A program made the translations under genes and the position numbers. Shown in pieces: positions 24,600 to 33,849 of a stretch of 63,314 nt of DNA (the stretch's first letter is position 1; the number at the start of each line of letters is the position of its first letter). The DNA comes from Alphaproteobacteria bacterium UBA2966 (GTDB taxonomy: Bacteria; Pseudomonadota; Alphaproteobacteria; UBA2966): positions 25,408 to 88,721 of the forward strand of contig DEBC01000098.1 of assembly GCA_002348365.1 (NCBI GenBank), written 5' to 3'. The notes below the pieces were generated by a model, which saw only the letters and a program-made list of their open reading frames with translations, ran no database searches and had not been told where the DNA came from.

Positions 24600-25626
24600 C
24601 AGTAGATGTCCCCTTGTCCCGCACCAAGCGTGAGAGCAGCACGGTCTGCCGATGCCAGTCCCGCAGCGGTTGCGCCGGTATTCCTCCGATTTTCGCCCCC
24701 GCCGGAACGTCCCGCATAACTCCGCATTTGCCGGCGATCTGAGCACCCGCACCGATGGTTAGGTGTCCAGCAAGGCCTGCCTGACCTCCAATCATCACAT
24801 GGTTCCCGACCTTGGTGCTCCCCGAGATACCAGATTGAGCAACCACCACACATCCGTCGCCAAGTGTCACGTTGTGCGCAATCTGCACGAGATTGTCGAT
24901 CCAACAACCCGCACCTATCACGGTATCAGGTCCGCTTCCTCGATCGATTGTCGTGTTGGCACCGATTTCAACATCATCATGGATGATGACCCGGCCTAAC
25001 TGCGGAACCTTTACGTAGCCCTGAGGATCAATGGCAAATCCAAATCCATCCTGACCAATCCGGACCCCGGGATGGATGGTGACGCGATTGCCGATGATGC
25101 AATGGCTGAGAGAACATCCCGCCCCAATCGACGTGTCTTCGCCAATCTGCACGCCGAGACCGATCACCGAATTTGGGCCGATGCGGCAGTTCTCGGCGAT
25201 TCTCGCGTTTTCTCCAATGACCGCACCAGGTGAGACATCACATTGCAGGCCGAGAGTCGCAGTCTCGTCAATGTGCGCAGCGGGAGAAATCTGGCCTGTT
25301 GTCGGAAGAACCGGATAGAAGGCTTGTGCGATCAAGGCATAGGCTTTGTATGGATCATCCGCGAGCAGAAGCGACATACCGGCAGGCGCCCGATCGGCGA
25401 ATCGCGGGTTAACGATGCATGCTTGAGCCGCACTCTTCTCGAATTCCGGCAGGTATTTGGTATTGTCGAGAAAGGTAAGTTGTCCGGGTCCAGCCCTGTC
25501 GATCGGGGCGACATCCTCGATCATAGCGTCAGGGTGCGCATCCCCATGAAGCTTGGCCCCGCCAATATCTGCAAGAACGTTCAACGCAAATGGCCCGCCT
25601 AGCGAAAAGAAGCGCGGATCGGCCAT
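24592..25626 (-). CDS. lpxD: UDP-3-O-(3-hydroxyacyl)glucosamine N-acyltransferase
   Basis: A 344-residue acyltransferase that adds the second 3-hydroxyacyl chain in lipid A synthesis. The N-terminal uridine-binding domain (about 1-110) contains LTFLDNTKYLPEFEKSAAQA. The beta-helix with hexapeptide repeats (about 115-300) contains IGQDGFGFAIDPQGYVKVPQ and the catalytic His in DNLVQIAHNVTLGDG. The start ATG at 25626 shares its T with the ompH stop (TAATG). The end overlaps fabZ by eight bases. Confidence 0.97.
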   Translation of the reverse strand: MADPRFFSLGGPFALNVLADIGGAKLHGDAHPDAMIEDVAPIDRAGPGQLTFLDNTKYLPEFEKSAAQACIVNPRFADRAPAGMSLLLADDPYKAYALIAQAFYPVLPTTGQISPAAHIDETATLGLQCDVSPGAVIGENARIAENCRIGPNSVIGLGVQIGEDTSIGAGCSLSHCIIGNRVTIHPGVRIGQDGFGFAIDPQGYVKVPQLGRVIIHDDVEIGANTTIDRGSGPDTVIGAGCWIDNLVQIAHNVTLGDGCVVVAQSGISGSTKVGNHVMIGGQAGLAGHLTIGAGAQIAGKCGVMRDVPAGAKIGGIPAQPLRDWHRQTVLLSRLVRDKGTSTDD

Positions 25627-26201
25627 TACTCGCCTTCGGGTGGAGGAACCGTTACCTCTGGCAGACGCTCATCCAGACGCTGGAGTACAATCGGCGTTAT
25701 GTCGAAACGATCGTCGATATATCGCACCTGGCGTTTATCCAATACCAGGGTAAAACCAAACTCGGTTGAGAGATCTTTGATAATCGGGCCGAGCACTTTG
25801 TTCACGGAGGCCAACGACGTTTCGATGCTACGCTCCAACCGGCGAGTCCGATTCTGAACCTGGCGTTGGAGTCGGGCGACGCTGTCCTCAAATTCGCGGC
25901 GGCGTTGCGCGAAGGCTTCCGGGGATAGAATCGCTCGCTGACGCTTTAACTCCTGCTCTTGCTGACGAAGTTGCTCTTCTTCCTGGCTGATAATGGCCGC
26001 GTACTGCGACCTATAGCCTTCCACCTGGGAGCGAATATTCTTGGCCGCCAATGCGTCCCGCTCCAGTTTCTGAAAATCAATGACCGCGACAACAGTCTCA
26101 GGCAGTCCTTGGCCGAGCGCGAAGCCGGGGAACACAATAGCGAGGCAAACGAGTAGTAAGCCCCCCGCAGCTAGAGAAAAGATTTTCCGAATTGATTCCA
26201 T
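25626..26201 (-). CDS. ompH: OmpH/Skp-family periplasmic chaperone
   Basis: A 191-residue protein with a signal peptide (about 1-31, hydrophobic core LAAGGLLLVCLAIVFPGFALG). An OmpH domain follows, with a long charged coiled coil (about 60-120, rich in Glu, Gln and Arg, for example EEEQLRQQEQELKRQR). FGFTLVLDKRQVRYID near residue 150 is the family's C-terminal beta strand. It would form trimeric tentacles that hold unfolded outer-membrane proteins before BamA inserts them. It directly follows bamA with no spacing, the common order. Confidence 0.92.
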   Translation of the reverse strand: MESIRKIFSLAAGGLLLVCLAIVFPGFALGQGLPETVVAVIDFQKLERDALAAKNIRSQVEGYRSQYAAIISQEEEQLRQQEQELKRQRAILSPEAFAQRRREFEDSVARLQRQVQNRTRRLERSIETSLASVNKVLGPIIKDLSTEFGFTLVLDKRQVRYIDDRFDITPIVLQRLDERLPEVTVPPPEGE

Positions 26202-28541
26202 TTAGAACCTTGAACCAAAGCTGAACCTGAATGATTCCTCGCGATCAAAGGACTCTTTTCGAAGCGCCCATGCAAAATCCAGAAGAATGGGCCCGAATGG
26301 CGAACGCCAGGAAATGCCGAAGCCGGAAGATACCCTGGGCTTACCAACATCGAACACGTCCTCGGTGGATTCCAAATCTGCATCCGCGAGGCTACCGACT
26401 TCCGTAAACACCCTGCCGAATACTCCAAACTCCTGCAGGATACCCAACGGTATCGAAACTTCCGCCGTACCCACGTAGTAAACAGTACCACCAAGAAAGT
26501 CGAGTGTTCTGGTATCTCGCGGCCCAACGCCACCCGATGCGAATCCGCGAAACGAGTTCCCTCCCAGAAAAAACCTGTCGGACAGGTTGATCCGTTCGCC
26601 GATACCGAAAATGTGTCCCTCCTCGAGAGAAAGGCTCCCGATCCAATCGCTCCACAATCGTCTGTGGTAGGAATAGTTCAAGATATGTCGGAGGTAGTTC
26701 ACGTCACCGCCAAGTCCTGCTAGATCCTGGCGAAGACGAACAATATACCCTTCGGTCGGAAAGAACCGGTCATCACGCAGGTCGTAGGTAATGGTCTGCC
26801 CGATCGATGATGTTACGCGGGAGCCTCTCTGGCTCTGAATGAATCGCGATGCGTTCTCACTAACGTCCTCAATTTTATCGCTTCGCAGCGTATATCGGAC
26901 AGCATGGCGCAATCGTTCAGCAAACGGATAGCCGGCACGGACAGTGAACCCCGTTGAGTCTCTATCGAAAGACGCGTTCTCCTGATCCACCTGCCTGTTA
27001 AATACATCGAAACCAGCTGCAATATCTCTGTTCAGGAAATATGGTTCTGTAAATGAGAGATCGATCTCCTGGCGTCGGGTCGAAACCGCAAGCGTAAGAT
27101 TCAGATTCTGGCCGCGACCGAGCAGGTTCCTCTCGCGGATACTGATCTCTCCCCCGATCTGATCGCTTGAAGAGTAGCCAATCCCGAACGACAGCTCGCC
27201 TGTTGATCGTTCTTCGACTTCAATGGTTATGGAAGTTCGATCATCCGCAAAATTATCTTCCGCAGCCCCGAGTGCCTTTCTGTCAAGCAGCCCCTTTTCG
27301 TCCCGAACATCCACCTTCTCGAAGAACCCAAGACCACGAATACGTTGCTGCGACCGTCTTAGCTTGGCTGCATTGAAAGCATCGCCCTCCGCCAGTCGCA
27401 TTTCGCGCCTCAAGACACGATCCAGCGTCCTTACGTTCCCAACGATATTGATGCGATCGACGTAGACCCTGGGGCCCTCATCGATATTGTAGTTGATCGT
27501 GATCTGGCGACCTTCCCGGTCACGCTCAATCTCGGGCCGGACATCAACGAACGCGTACCCCAACCGCCCAAGCTCGAAGGTCAGATTCTGAATGGAGTTC
27601 TCGACCTCGTCCGCGTTGTAGGTCTGTCCTTGGGCGGTCGTCACAATCGGAAGTAGGCTATCGGCATCAACGCCTCTCAGTTCAGTGGACACGCCAACTT
27701 CCCCAAACGTGTAACGCTCACCCTCCTCCACAGTGATTGTGATGAAGAAGTCGGCGCGACTCCGCCCCAGCTCAGCGACGGCGGAAACCACCCGGAAGTC
27801 AGCGTACCCGTTGGCAAGATAGTGCCGGCGGAGCAGTTCGCGATCAAAATTCAACCGATCGGGATCATACTTGTCTGCCGACGTAAAGAAGCGATACCAG
27901 CGGGCCTCCTTCGTCGAAATAACCGACCGCAGCCGCCCATCCTGAAACACCTTGTTTCCGATAAATGCGATCTTCCGAATCCCAGTTAACGGCCCTTCGG
28001 AAATCTCAAAAACAAGATCGACACGATTCTGAGGCAGTTGAATGACTTTGGGTTCAACTGTCGCAGCAAACCGACCGCTGCGTCGGTATACCTGAACAAT
28101 TCGCTGAACATCGCTCTGAACGCGGGATCGGGTATAGACGATCCGGGGACGTAATTGAACTTCTGTCTCAAGCGCCTCGTCATCAATCCGCCGATTTCCC
28201 TCAAACGCCAAGCGGTTGATGATTGGGTTCTCTACGACGCTCACAACGAGCGAACCACCTTCGCGACGCATATTCACGTCGGCAAAAAGGCCCGTCGCAA
28301 AGAGTGCCTTCAACGCATCATTGATTGCCGCCGAATCAATCCGGTCACCGACAGCCACACCCATGTAGGAGCGCACCGTATCGCCTTCAATGCGCTGATT
28401 GCCTTGGACAAGGACTTCTTCAACCACGAAAGACGAGGGAGACTGCGCGTCAACCCGAGGTGTTAAGGAAAATAGTGCCCCCGCCAGCACAAGTATGGCA
28501 ACGGCACGACAGGCGCGCACAAGAGATAAACGAGACGACAT
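26202..28541 (-). CDS. bamA: Outer membrane protein assembly factor BamA
   Basis: The protein has 779 residues from the ATG at 28541, which shares one base with the rseP stop. An upstream start at 28598 would extend into rseP and spoil the signal peptide. Signal peptide: about 1-33 (CRAVAILVLAGALFSLTPRVDAQ). Five POTRA repeats follow (about 35-430, starting FVVEEVLVQGNQRIEGDTV). The 16-strand surface-antigen barrel (about 450-779) includes SSDQIGGEISIRERNLLGRG and ends FRFSFGSRF, with the terminal Phe expected for outer-membrane barrels. It is the central insertase for outer-membrane proteins and is co-transcribed with its chaperone ompH. Confidence 0.98.
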   Translation of the reverse strand: MSSRLSLVRACRAVAILVLAGALFSLTPRVDAQSPSSFVVEEVLVQGNQRIEGDTVRSYMGVAVGDRIDSAAINDALKALFATGLFADVNMRREGGSLVVSVVENPIINRLAFEGNRRIDDEALETEVQLRPRIVYTRSRVQSDVQRIVQVYRRSGRFAATVEPKVIQLPQNRVDLVFEISEGPLTGIRKIAFIGNKVFQDGRLRSVISTKEARWYRFFTSADKYDPDRLNFDRELLRRHYLANGYADFRVVSAVAELGRSRADFFITITVEEGERYTFGEVGVSTELRGVDADSLLPIVTTAQGQTYNADEVENSIQNLTFELGRLGYAFVDVRPEIERDREGRQITINYNIDEGPRVYVDRINIVGNVRTLDRVLRREMRLAEGDAFNAAKLRRSQQRIRGLGFFEKVDVRDEKGLLDRKALGAAEDNFADDRTSITIEVEERSTGELSFGIGYSSSDQIGGEISIRERNLLGRGQNLNLTLAVSTRRQEIDLSFTEPYFLNRDIAAGFDVFNRQVDQENASFDRDSTGFTVRAGYPFAERLRHAVRYTLRSDKIEDVSENASRFIQSQRGSRVTSSIGQTITYDLRDDRFFPTEGYIVRLRQDLAGLGGDVNYLRHILNYSYHRRLWSDWIGSLSLEEGHIFGIGERINLSDRFFLGGNSFRGFASGGVGPRDTRTLDFLGGTVYYVGTAEVSIPLGILQEFGVFGRVFTEVGSLADADLESTEDVFDVGKPRVSSGFGISWRSPFGPILLDFAWALRKESFDREESFRFSFGSRF

Positions 28542-29674
28542 CACGAAAACAACCGAACCACGTAGTCGAAGACCTCCAGTTGAATGAGATCGTTCCAAGT
28601 CGCCATCACCATCAATCCGACCACAAGCGCCAGACCAACTCTAAAGCTGTACTCCTGTGCTCGCTCACCAAGTGGCTTCCCCCTGACAGCTTCATACGCA
28701 TAGAACAGTAAATGTCCTCCATCCAATACAGGAATCGGAAATAAATTGATCAACCCGAGACTAATGGACAATACCGCCATGAACTGAACGACAGAGGTTA
28801 TCCCGATCTGGGCCGCCTGGCCCGACATCTGAACAATTCCAATCGGTCCCCGCAAATCATCAGCAGACCGCAGTCCAACGATCATCTGGCCGACGTAGCG
28901 CAACGTCAAAGCAGTGAAGTTGTAAGTCTGCTTTACGGCATACCAGATCGCGCTGAGGGGATCATGACGGATGAAATCAACCCCACTCCTTTGAACGCCC
29001 AGGTAGCCAACATTATGGACATTGCCAAACCGATCCGTGAGCGTTCGAGTGCCCGGTGTGACGTCAATTTGAAGCTCACGCTCGCCTCGAGCGATGATCA
29101 TGACGAGTGATTGTCCAGGACTCGACATGATGAGCTGCTGCATTTCTTCGAATCGATCGATGCTCTGTCCGTCAATCTCGATGATTCGATCTCCGGCCTC
29201 AAACCCCGCAGCGGAAGCAGCGGTATCAGGAAGAACCTGATGGATGATCGGTGGCGTGAACGGCTGCCCGACAATTCCAAACAGACCAGCGAGCAACACC
29301 ACCGAAAGCAGGAAATTTGCAATCGGACCCGCTGAAACAACCGCGGTTCGCACCATCAGCGGCTTTTCATTGAAAAATTCGGCGCGCTCCTCGGCACTAA
29401 TGCCCGCACTGTCCAAGCTCTTGAAGGAGGCCGCATCTGCATCGCCAAAAAACTTGACGTAGCCGCCCAACGGCAGCCAACCGATCCGCCAACGGGTTCC
29501 CTTGGCATCGTGCCAGTGGGCAACCTCCCGACCGAAACCAATAGAGAATGTTTCCACGGCAACGCCGCACCAGCGCGCTACCAGGTAATGCCCCATCTCA
29601 TGCACGAACACCAGAACGGTGAGAACGAACAGGAAGGGCACCAGGTATGTCCAGAGGCCGGTCAGGAACTCCAT
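28541..29674 (-). CDS. rseP: Site-2 intramembrane zinc metalloprotease RseP
   Basis: A 377-residue integral membrane protease. The zinc site HEMGH is at residues 25-29, inside the first membrane segment (VLTVLVFVHEMGHYLVARW). One PDZ domain lies at about 130-200 (AASAAGFEAGDRIIEIDGQS). The third zinc ligand is in LINLFPIPVLDGGHLLFY near 320. Such proteases cut anti-sigma factors or signal-peptide remnants in the membrane. It lies between dxr and bamA, as in most proteobacteria. Confidence 0.97.
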   Translation of the reverse strand: MEFLTGLWTYLVPFLFVLTVLVFVHEMGHYLVARWCGVAVETFSIGFGREVAHWHDAKGTRWRIGWLPLGGYVKFFGDADAASFKSLDSAGISAEERAEFFNEKPLMVRTAVVSAGPIANFLLSVVLLAGLFGIVGQPFTPPIIHQVLPDTAASAAGFEAGDRIIEIDGQSIDRFEEMQQLIMSSPGQSLVMIIARGERELQIDVTPGTRTLTDRFGNVHNVGYLGVQRSGVDFIRHDPLSAIWYAVKQTYNFTALTLRYVGQMIVGLRSADDLRGPIGIVQMSGQAAQIGITSVVQFMAVLSISLGLINLFPIPVLDGGHLLFYAYEAVRGKPLGERAQEYSFRVGLALVVGLMVMATWNDLIQLEVFDYVVRLFS

Positions 29675-29724
29675 TCAACCAACCTTCCATCCCAATTTGC
29701 GGCCGATTTCCACATGGCGAAAGT

Positions 29725-30912
29725 CTAGCCCCTGCGCTGCACAATTTGTTCCGCGACCGCACGCGCTTCACGATCGATTTCAAGAACGTCTTCCAGCGAT
29801 TGCAAAGACCGGCCCGCCATTGCTGTCAGCACCTCTTCGACAATTTCCGCGATCACCAGAAATCCAATTTTACTTCGGAGAAAACCCTCGACCGCAACTT
29901 CGTTGGCAGCATTCAATACCGTCGGCGACGCACCACCGTCCTGCAACGCTTGACGTGCAAGTCGCAGAGCCGGAAATCGGATAGAATCGGGTTGTTCAAA
30001 CGTGAGTTGACCCATTTCCGCTAAATCGAGTCTTGCGGCAGGAGTCGGCATTCGCTCAGGCCAGCCCAAAGTGTAGGCGATAGGAGTTCTCATATCGGGC
30101 ATCCCCAGCTGCGCCAATACAGACCCGTCGACGTATGCGACCAGACTGTGAACCACAGACTGGGGATGGATCAGAATTTCGATCCTGTCTTCCGGGAATT
30201 GAAAAATCTGATGAGCCTCGATCAGTTCAAGCCCTTTGTTCATCATGGTCGCTGAATCGACCGAGATTTTGGCTCCCATATCCCAATTTGGATGGGCAAC
30301 AGCCTGGGCCGGCGTTACATGTGCCATGACCTCGAGGTCAAGCGTTCTGAACGGCCCGCCCGAGGCCGTCAGGATTACACGATCGATGGCATCTCGACGT
30401 TCAAAATCGAATACCTGGAAAATCGCATTGTGCTCCGAGTCCACAGGTAAAAGCGTCGCGCCGTTCTGTCGAACCTCATCCATCAGCAACGGACCCGCAC
30501 AAACAAGACATTCCTTGTTCGCCAACGCGACAATGGCGCCGCGCCTTGCCGCCGCCATTGTCGGTTCCAGGCCCGCGGCACCCACGATCGCTGCCATGAC
30601 CCAATCAGCGGGACGGCGTGCTGCTTCGACGAGCGCATCGCGCCCGGCCTCTATCGTGAGGCCCGTGCCAGACAATTCATTTTTCAAGGAGGCGTATTTT
30701 GTTTCGTCTGCGATGACGGTGAGCCGCGGCCTGAACTGGCGCGCTTGTTCTGCCAGCAGCGTCTCGTTTGTATTGGCGGTCAGTGCCTCAACGACATAGT
30801 TATCGAAGTTTCGGGCGATGAGATCCAACGTGTTGCATCCCACAGAGCCTGTAGAACCCAGCACCGTTACGGTGCGTGTATCTTCGCCCGTACGGGGAAT
30901 CGTCATGGCCAT
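29725..30912 (-). CDS. dxr: 1-deoxy-D-xylulose 5-phosphate reductoisomerase
   Basis: A 395-residue enzyme of the MEP isoprenoid pathway, NADPH-dependent. The nucleotide-binding VTVLGSTGSVGCNTLDLI lies near residue 15. VALANKECLVCAGPL is near 125, LPVDSEHNAIFQ near 150, and the catalytic region ILTASGGPFR, NPWDMGAKISVDSATMMNKG-like (here NWDMGAKISVDSATMMNKG) is near 210. A GGAGG ribosome-binding site 11 nt before ATG 30912 favours that start over the ATG at 30906, which would give a 4-nt ATGA overlap with cdsA. Its isoprenoid product feeds UppS, encoded two genes upstream. Confidence 0.96.
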   Translation of the reverse strand: MAMTIPRTGEDTRTVTVLGSTGSVGCNTLDLIARNFDNYVVEALTANTNETLLAEQARQFRPRLTVIADETKYASLKNELSGTGLTIEAGRDALVEAARRPADWVMAAIVGAAGLEPTMAAARRGAIVALANKECLVCAGPLLMDEVRQNGATLLPVDSEHNAIFQVFDFERRDAIDRVILTASGGPFRTLDLEVMAHVTPAQAVAHPNWDMGAKISVDSATMMNKGLELIEAHQIFQFPEDRIEILIHPQSVVHSLVAYVDGSVLAQLGMPDMRTPIAYTLGWPERMPTPAARLDLAEMGQLTFEQPDSIRFPALRLARQALQDGGASPTVLNAANEVAVEGFLRSKIGFLVIAEIVEEVLTAMAGRSLQSLEDVLEIDREARAVAEQIVQRRG

Positions 30913-31715
30913 AGCGGCACGGTTCCTCCGTACGCAAAGGCCAACGCTCCTATTGCGATTGCACCGAACAACAAGCTGTCCAAACGATCAAGCACACCCC
31001 CGTGGCCCGGAATTATATTGCCCATGTCCTTAACACCGAAGTGCCGTTTTACAGCGGAAATAGCGAGGTCACCGCCTTGCCCAACCAGGGACAGGAAGAT
31101 GCTGACCATGACCGCCTTCAACATGGAAATGTCTTGCACGATTGTCGCGGTGGCAACGCCGATTACGGCGCCGGCTGCGGTGCCGCCATAAAATCCCGCC
31201 CATGTTTTACCCCGGCTGATCCGGGGAGCAAGTCGGGCTCCACCAATCATCCTGCCCACGAAGTAGGCCCCACTGTCCGTCGCCCAAAGGACAAGCAGAA
31301 TCCACAAGATTACTACCATGCCGGTGCTTGTTCCCCTCAACCACACCAAACAAATTGCAGGCAACACGACTGCGATCACCCCGACACTTGGCCACAAAGA
31401 ACGCGAACCATCTCGTCGAGGCGTGAGACCGCTCGCGATCGACAGTGTAATGACGGTCGCCAACGCATATTCAACGCTGCCCGTCGAGACCAGCAGGAGT
31501 GCCATCATCCCTGCGAGCATATTGAGCAGGGCGTGACGCCCAAATTTCTCACCGCCGGTAACGTGTTCCCATTCGGTGGCCATCAATACAACTGCAACGG
31601 CCGCCAACGCGGAGAACGTCCAACCGCCCAAAAAGACGGCAGCCAGAGCAACCGGGATGAGGACTATCGCGGCAACGACACGCCGAACGAGCTCGCTTGG
31701 CACACTCTCAGCCAC
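30903..31715 (-). CDS. cdsA: Phosphatidate cytidylyltransferase (CDP-diacylglycerol synthase)
   Basis: An inner-membrane enzyme that makes CDP-diacylglycerol from CTP and phosphatidate. I choose the GTG at 31715 as start (270 residues, MAESVPSELVRRVVAAIVLI). It overlaps the uppS stop in the same 8-nt pattern (GTGGCTGA) as other junctions here, whereas the frame upstream of it only reads through uppS. About seven membrane segments are predicted. The family signature near the C-terminus is SAVKRHFGVKDMGNIIPGHG followed by GVLDRLDSL. It is flanked by uppS and dxr. Confidence 0.94.
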   Translation of the reverse strand: MAESVPSELVRRVVAAIVLIPVALAAVFLGGWTFSALAAVAVVLMATEWEHVTGGEKFGRHALLNMLAGMMALLLVSTGSVEYALATVITLSIASGLTPRRDGSRSLWPSVGVIAVVLPAICLVWLRGTSTGMVVILWILLVLWATDSGAYFVGRMIGGARLAPRISRGKTWAGFYGGTAAGAVIGVATATIVQDISMLKAVMVSIFLSLVGQGGDLAISAVKRHFGVKDMGNIIPGHGGVLDRLDSLLFGAIAIGALAFAYGGTVPLWP

Positions 31716-32439
31716 TTCTGGCGCCGTAACGCCTGTCGCGCCCGTGAAATTCGTTGATCGCTTCTTCCAAATTCCGCTTCGTAAAGTCAGGCCATAGGGT
31801 GTCCATGAAGATGAGCTCGGAATAGGCCAGTTGCCACAGCAAAAAATTGCTGAGACGCTGTTCACCACTCGTCCTGATCAGCAAGTCAGGCGGCGGTATG
31901 TCTGCAGTATCGAGAAACCTTTCGAAAACCTCTTCAGTAATGGAATCGGGTTCGAGCGAACCATCTTCCACTCCCTTTGCAACCTTCTTGCAGGCACTCA
32001 GAATCTCATTGTGGCTTCCGTAGTTGATGGCGATCGTCAAGGTCAGGCCTGTGTTGGCAGCTGTCTTGGTTTCCGCCTCAGCTATAAGAGATTTTATGTC
32101 CCCCGCCAGGGGCACGTGATCGCCGATAAATCGAACCCGGACGTTATTGCCGTGAAGTTCACTGATCTCCCGCCGCAGATAGTGGCGAAGCAGCGCCATC
32201 AGATCGTCAACCTCTGACGGTGGTCGCTTCCAATTCTCGGACGAAAAGGCGTACAGCGTTAGATAACCAACTTCCAGCTCGCGGCAGCTCTCCACCGCGA
32301 CTCTGACCGCTTCCGCCCCGCGCTGATGGCCCGCTAATCGTGGGAGGCCTCGAGCCTTCGCCCACCTTCCGTTGCCATCCATAATGATGGCGACGTGCGT
32401 TGGCGCCGCAGCAAATTGCTTGGAATCAAGCACTTGCAT
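31708..32439 (-). CDS. uppS: Undecaprenyl diphosphate synthase (cis-prenyltransferase)
   Basis: The protein has 243 residues. It extends farnesyl diphosphate to C55-PP, the carrier lipid for peptidoglycan and O-antigen. The catalytic Asp is in VAIIMDGNGRWAKARGLPRL near residue 21. GHQRGAEAVRVAVESCRELE, LTLYAFSSENWKRP and LLIRTSGEQRLSNFLLWQLA near 200 complete the family signature. The start ATG at 32439 lies 3 nt after the frr stop. The end overlaps cdsA by eight bases. Confidence 0.97.
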   Translation of the reverse strand: MQVLDSKQFAAAPTHVAIIMDGNGRWAKARGLPRLAGHQRGAEAVRVAVESCRELEVGYLTLYAFSSENWKRPPSEVDDLMALLRHYLRREISELHGNNVRVRFIGDHVPLAGDIKSLIAEAETKTAANTGLTLTIAINYGSHNEILSACKKVAKGVEDGSLEPDSITEEVFERFLDTADIPPPDLLIRTSGEQRLSNFLLWQLAYSELIFMDTLWPDFTKRNLEEAINEFHGRDRRYGARSG

Positions 32440-32442
32440 GAA

Positions 32443-33000
32443 TCAGACCTGTAAAATTTCCTCTTCTTTGGCAGCCGCAGCCTCATCAATTTGAGCTACC
32501 ATATCGTCAGTCATTTGCTGGATTTCGTCGGACCAGGCCCTCTGTTCGTCTTGGGACATTTCGCCGTCTTTTTCCATCTTCTTCAGTGATTCCAATCCGT
32601 CTCGCCTGACATTGCGCACCGCCACGCGAGCCTGCTCTGCGTACTTGCTGGCGATCTTCGTGAGTTCTTGCCGTCGTTCCTCATTGAGTTCCGGAATGGG
32701 GACCCGGATTAATTGACCGTCGACGGCCGGATTCAATCCTAATCCAGAAGTCTGAATGGCCTTTTCAACGGCCTTGACCATTCCTTTGTCCCAGACTTGT
32801 ACGGTCAACAAGCGTGGTTCCGGAACGTTTACATGAGCAAGCTGATTGAGCGGCATCTGACTGCCGTAGGCATCAACCGACACAGGTTCAAGCAAGTTCG
32901 CCGAGGCCCTTCCTGTTCGAAGGCCCGCAAACTCCTGCTTCAGCACCTCCAAAGCACCCGTCATCCGCCTTTGAATTCCATCAATGTCAGTATCAGCCAT
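32443..33000 (-). CDS. frr: Ribosome recycling factor
   Basis: The protein has 185 residues, exactly the family length. It splits post-termination ribosomes together with EF-G. Motifs: LKQEFAGLRTGRASANLLEP near residue 18, VNVPEPRLLTVQVWDKG near 60, and IRVPIPELNEERRQELTKIA near 108, followed by the helical VRNVRRDGLESLKKMEKDG. The start at 33000 overlaps the pyrH stop by eight bases (ATGGCTGA). Confidence 0.98.
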   Translation of the reverse strand: MADTDIDGIQRRMTGALEVLKQEFAGLRTGRASANLLEPVSVDAYGSQMPLNQLAHVNVPEPRLLTVQVWDKGMVKAVEKAIQTSGLGLNPAVDGQLIRVPIPELNEERRQELTKIASKYAEQARVAVRNVRRDGLESLKKMEKDGEMSQDEQRAWSDEIQQMTDDMVAQIDEAAAAKEEEILQV

Positions 33001-33730
33001 GGCCCTGCTCCTCTCCGCGAATCATCGTATATCTTCCCTCTCCGCACACCACATCGGCAAATGCACCCGCCGTCTGGATAGAAAACACAAGAATGGGAAT
33101 CGAGTTTTCACGAGCAAGCGAAATCGCTGCCGCATCCATTACCTTAAGATCCCTGGACAGCACGTCCATGTAGCTCAAAGTATCATATCTCTGGGCGTCT
33201 TTGCTGGTCTGTGGATCAGAAGAATATACCCCATCCACCTGCGTCCCCTTCAGCAGGGCATCACAACCCATTTCAGTTGCCCGAAGGGCCGCAGCCGTGT
33301 CCGTCGTGAAAAACGGATTGCCAGTACCACCCGCAAAGATGACAACACGCCCCTTTTCGAGATGCCGAACAGCCCTCCGCCGAATATACGGTTCGCACAC
33401 CGTGGTCATGGGGATCGCCGAGAGCACGCGCGTGTAAACGCCTAACGCCTCAAGGGTACCTTGGATAGCAAGGGCATTTATGACTGTCGCGAGCATCCCC
33501 ATGTAGTCGGCGCTGGCCCGATCGAGGCCAGCTGTGGCTCCTGAAACACCCCGGAAAATGTTGCCGCCGCCGACGACCACACTGACCTCGACATCCAGGT
33601 CCTGTACGGCCTTGATATCTCGCGCAATTCGATCGACGGTCGCAAAATCAACCCCGTAGGCGGAGTCTCCAAGGAGCGCCTCGCCAGATGCTTTAAGCAT
33701 TACTCGCCGGAACTTGGCAGAACGCGACAT
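32993..33730 (-). CDS. pyrH: Uridylate kinase
   Basis: A 245-residue amino-acid-kinase-fold enzyme that phosphorylates UMP to UDP and so feeds the PyrG reaction. Motifs: RVMLKASGEALLGD near residue 9, VVVGGGNIFRG near 54, RVLSAIPMTTVCEPY near 110, VIFAGGTGNPFFTTDTAAALRA near 135 (given in part) and KGTQVDGVYSSDP near 165. It lies between tsf and frr, the standard bacterial order. A 119-bp gap to tsf contains a small GC-rich hairpin. Confidence 0.97.
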   Translation of the reverse strand: MSRSAKFRRVMLKASGEALLGDSAYGVDFATVDRIARDIKAVQDLDVEVSVVVGGGNIFRGVSGATAGLDRASADYMGMLATVINALAIQGTLEALGVYTRVLSAIPMTTVCEPYIRRRAVRHLEKGRVVIFAGGTGNPFFTTDTAAALRATEMGCDALLKGTQVDGVYSSDPQTSKDAQRYDTLSYMDVLSRDLKVMDAAAISLARENSIPILVFSIQTAGAFADVVCGEGRYTMIRGEEQGHG

Positions 33731-33762
33731 AGCGCTCCCAGGTGGAAGGTCCTCAGGATTTA

Positions 33763-33781
33763 CCGGTCAAGGGGCGACCGG
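33763..33781. repeat. Small hairpin CCGGTC-N7-GACCGG between tsf and pyrH
   Basis: A perfect 6-bp stem with a 7-nt loop, 33 nt upstream of pyrH. No T-run follows on the minus strand, so it may be an attenuating or processing structure, or chance. Confidence 0.3.
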
Positions 33782-33849
33782 CCTCACCCGGGCGCGAACA
33801 TAACAGTAATCGCGCCGTTCTGCGAAGGTATTGGTGCGCGCTGGCCTAA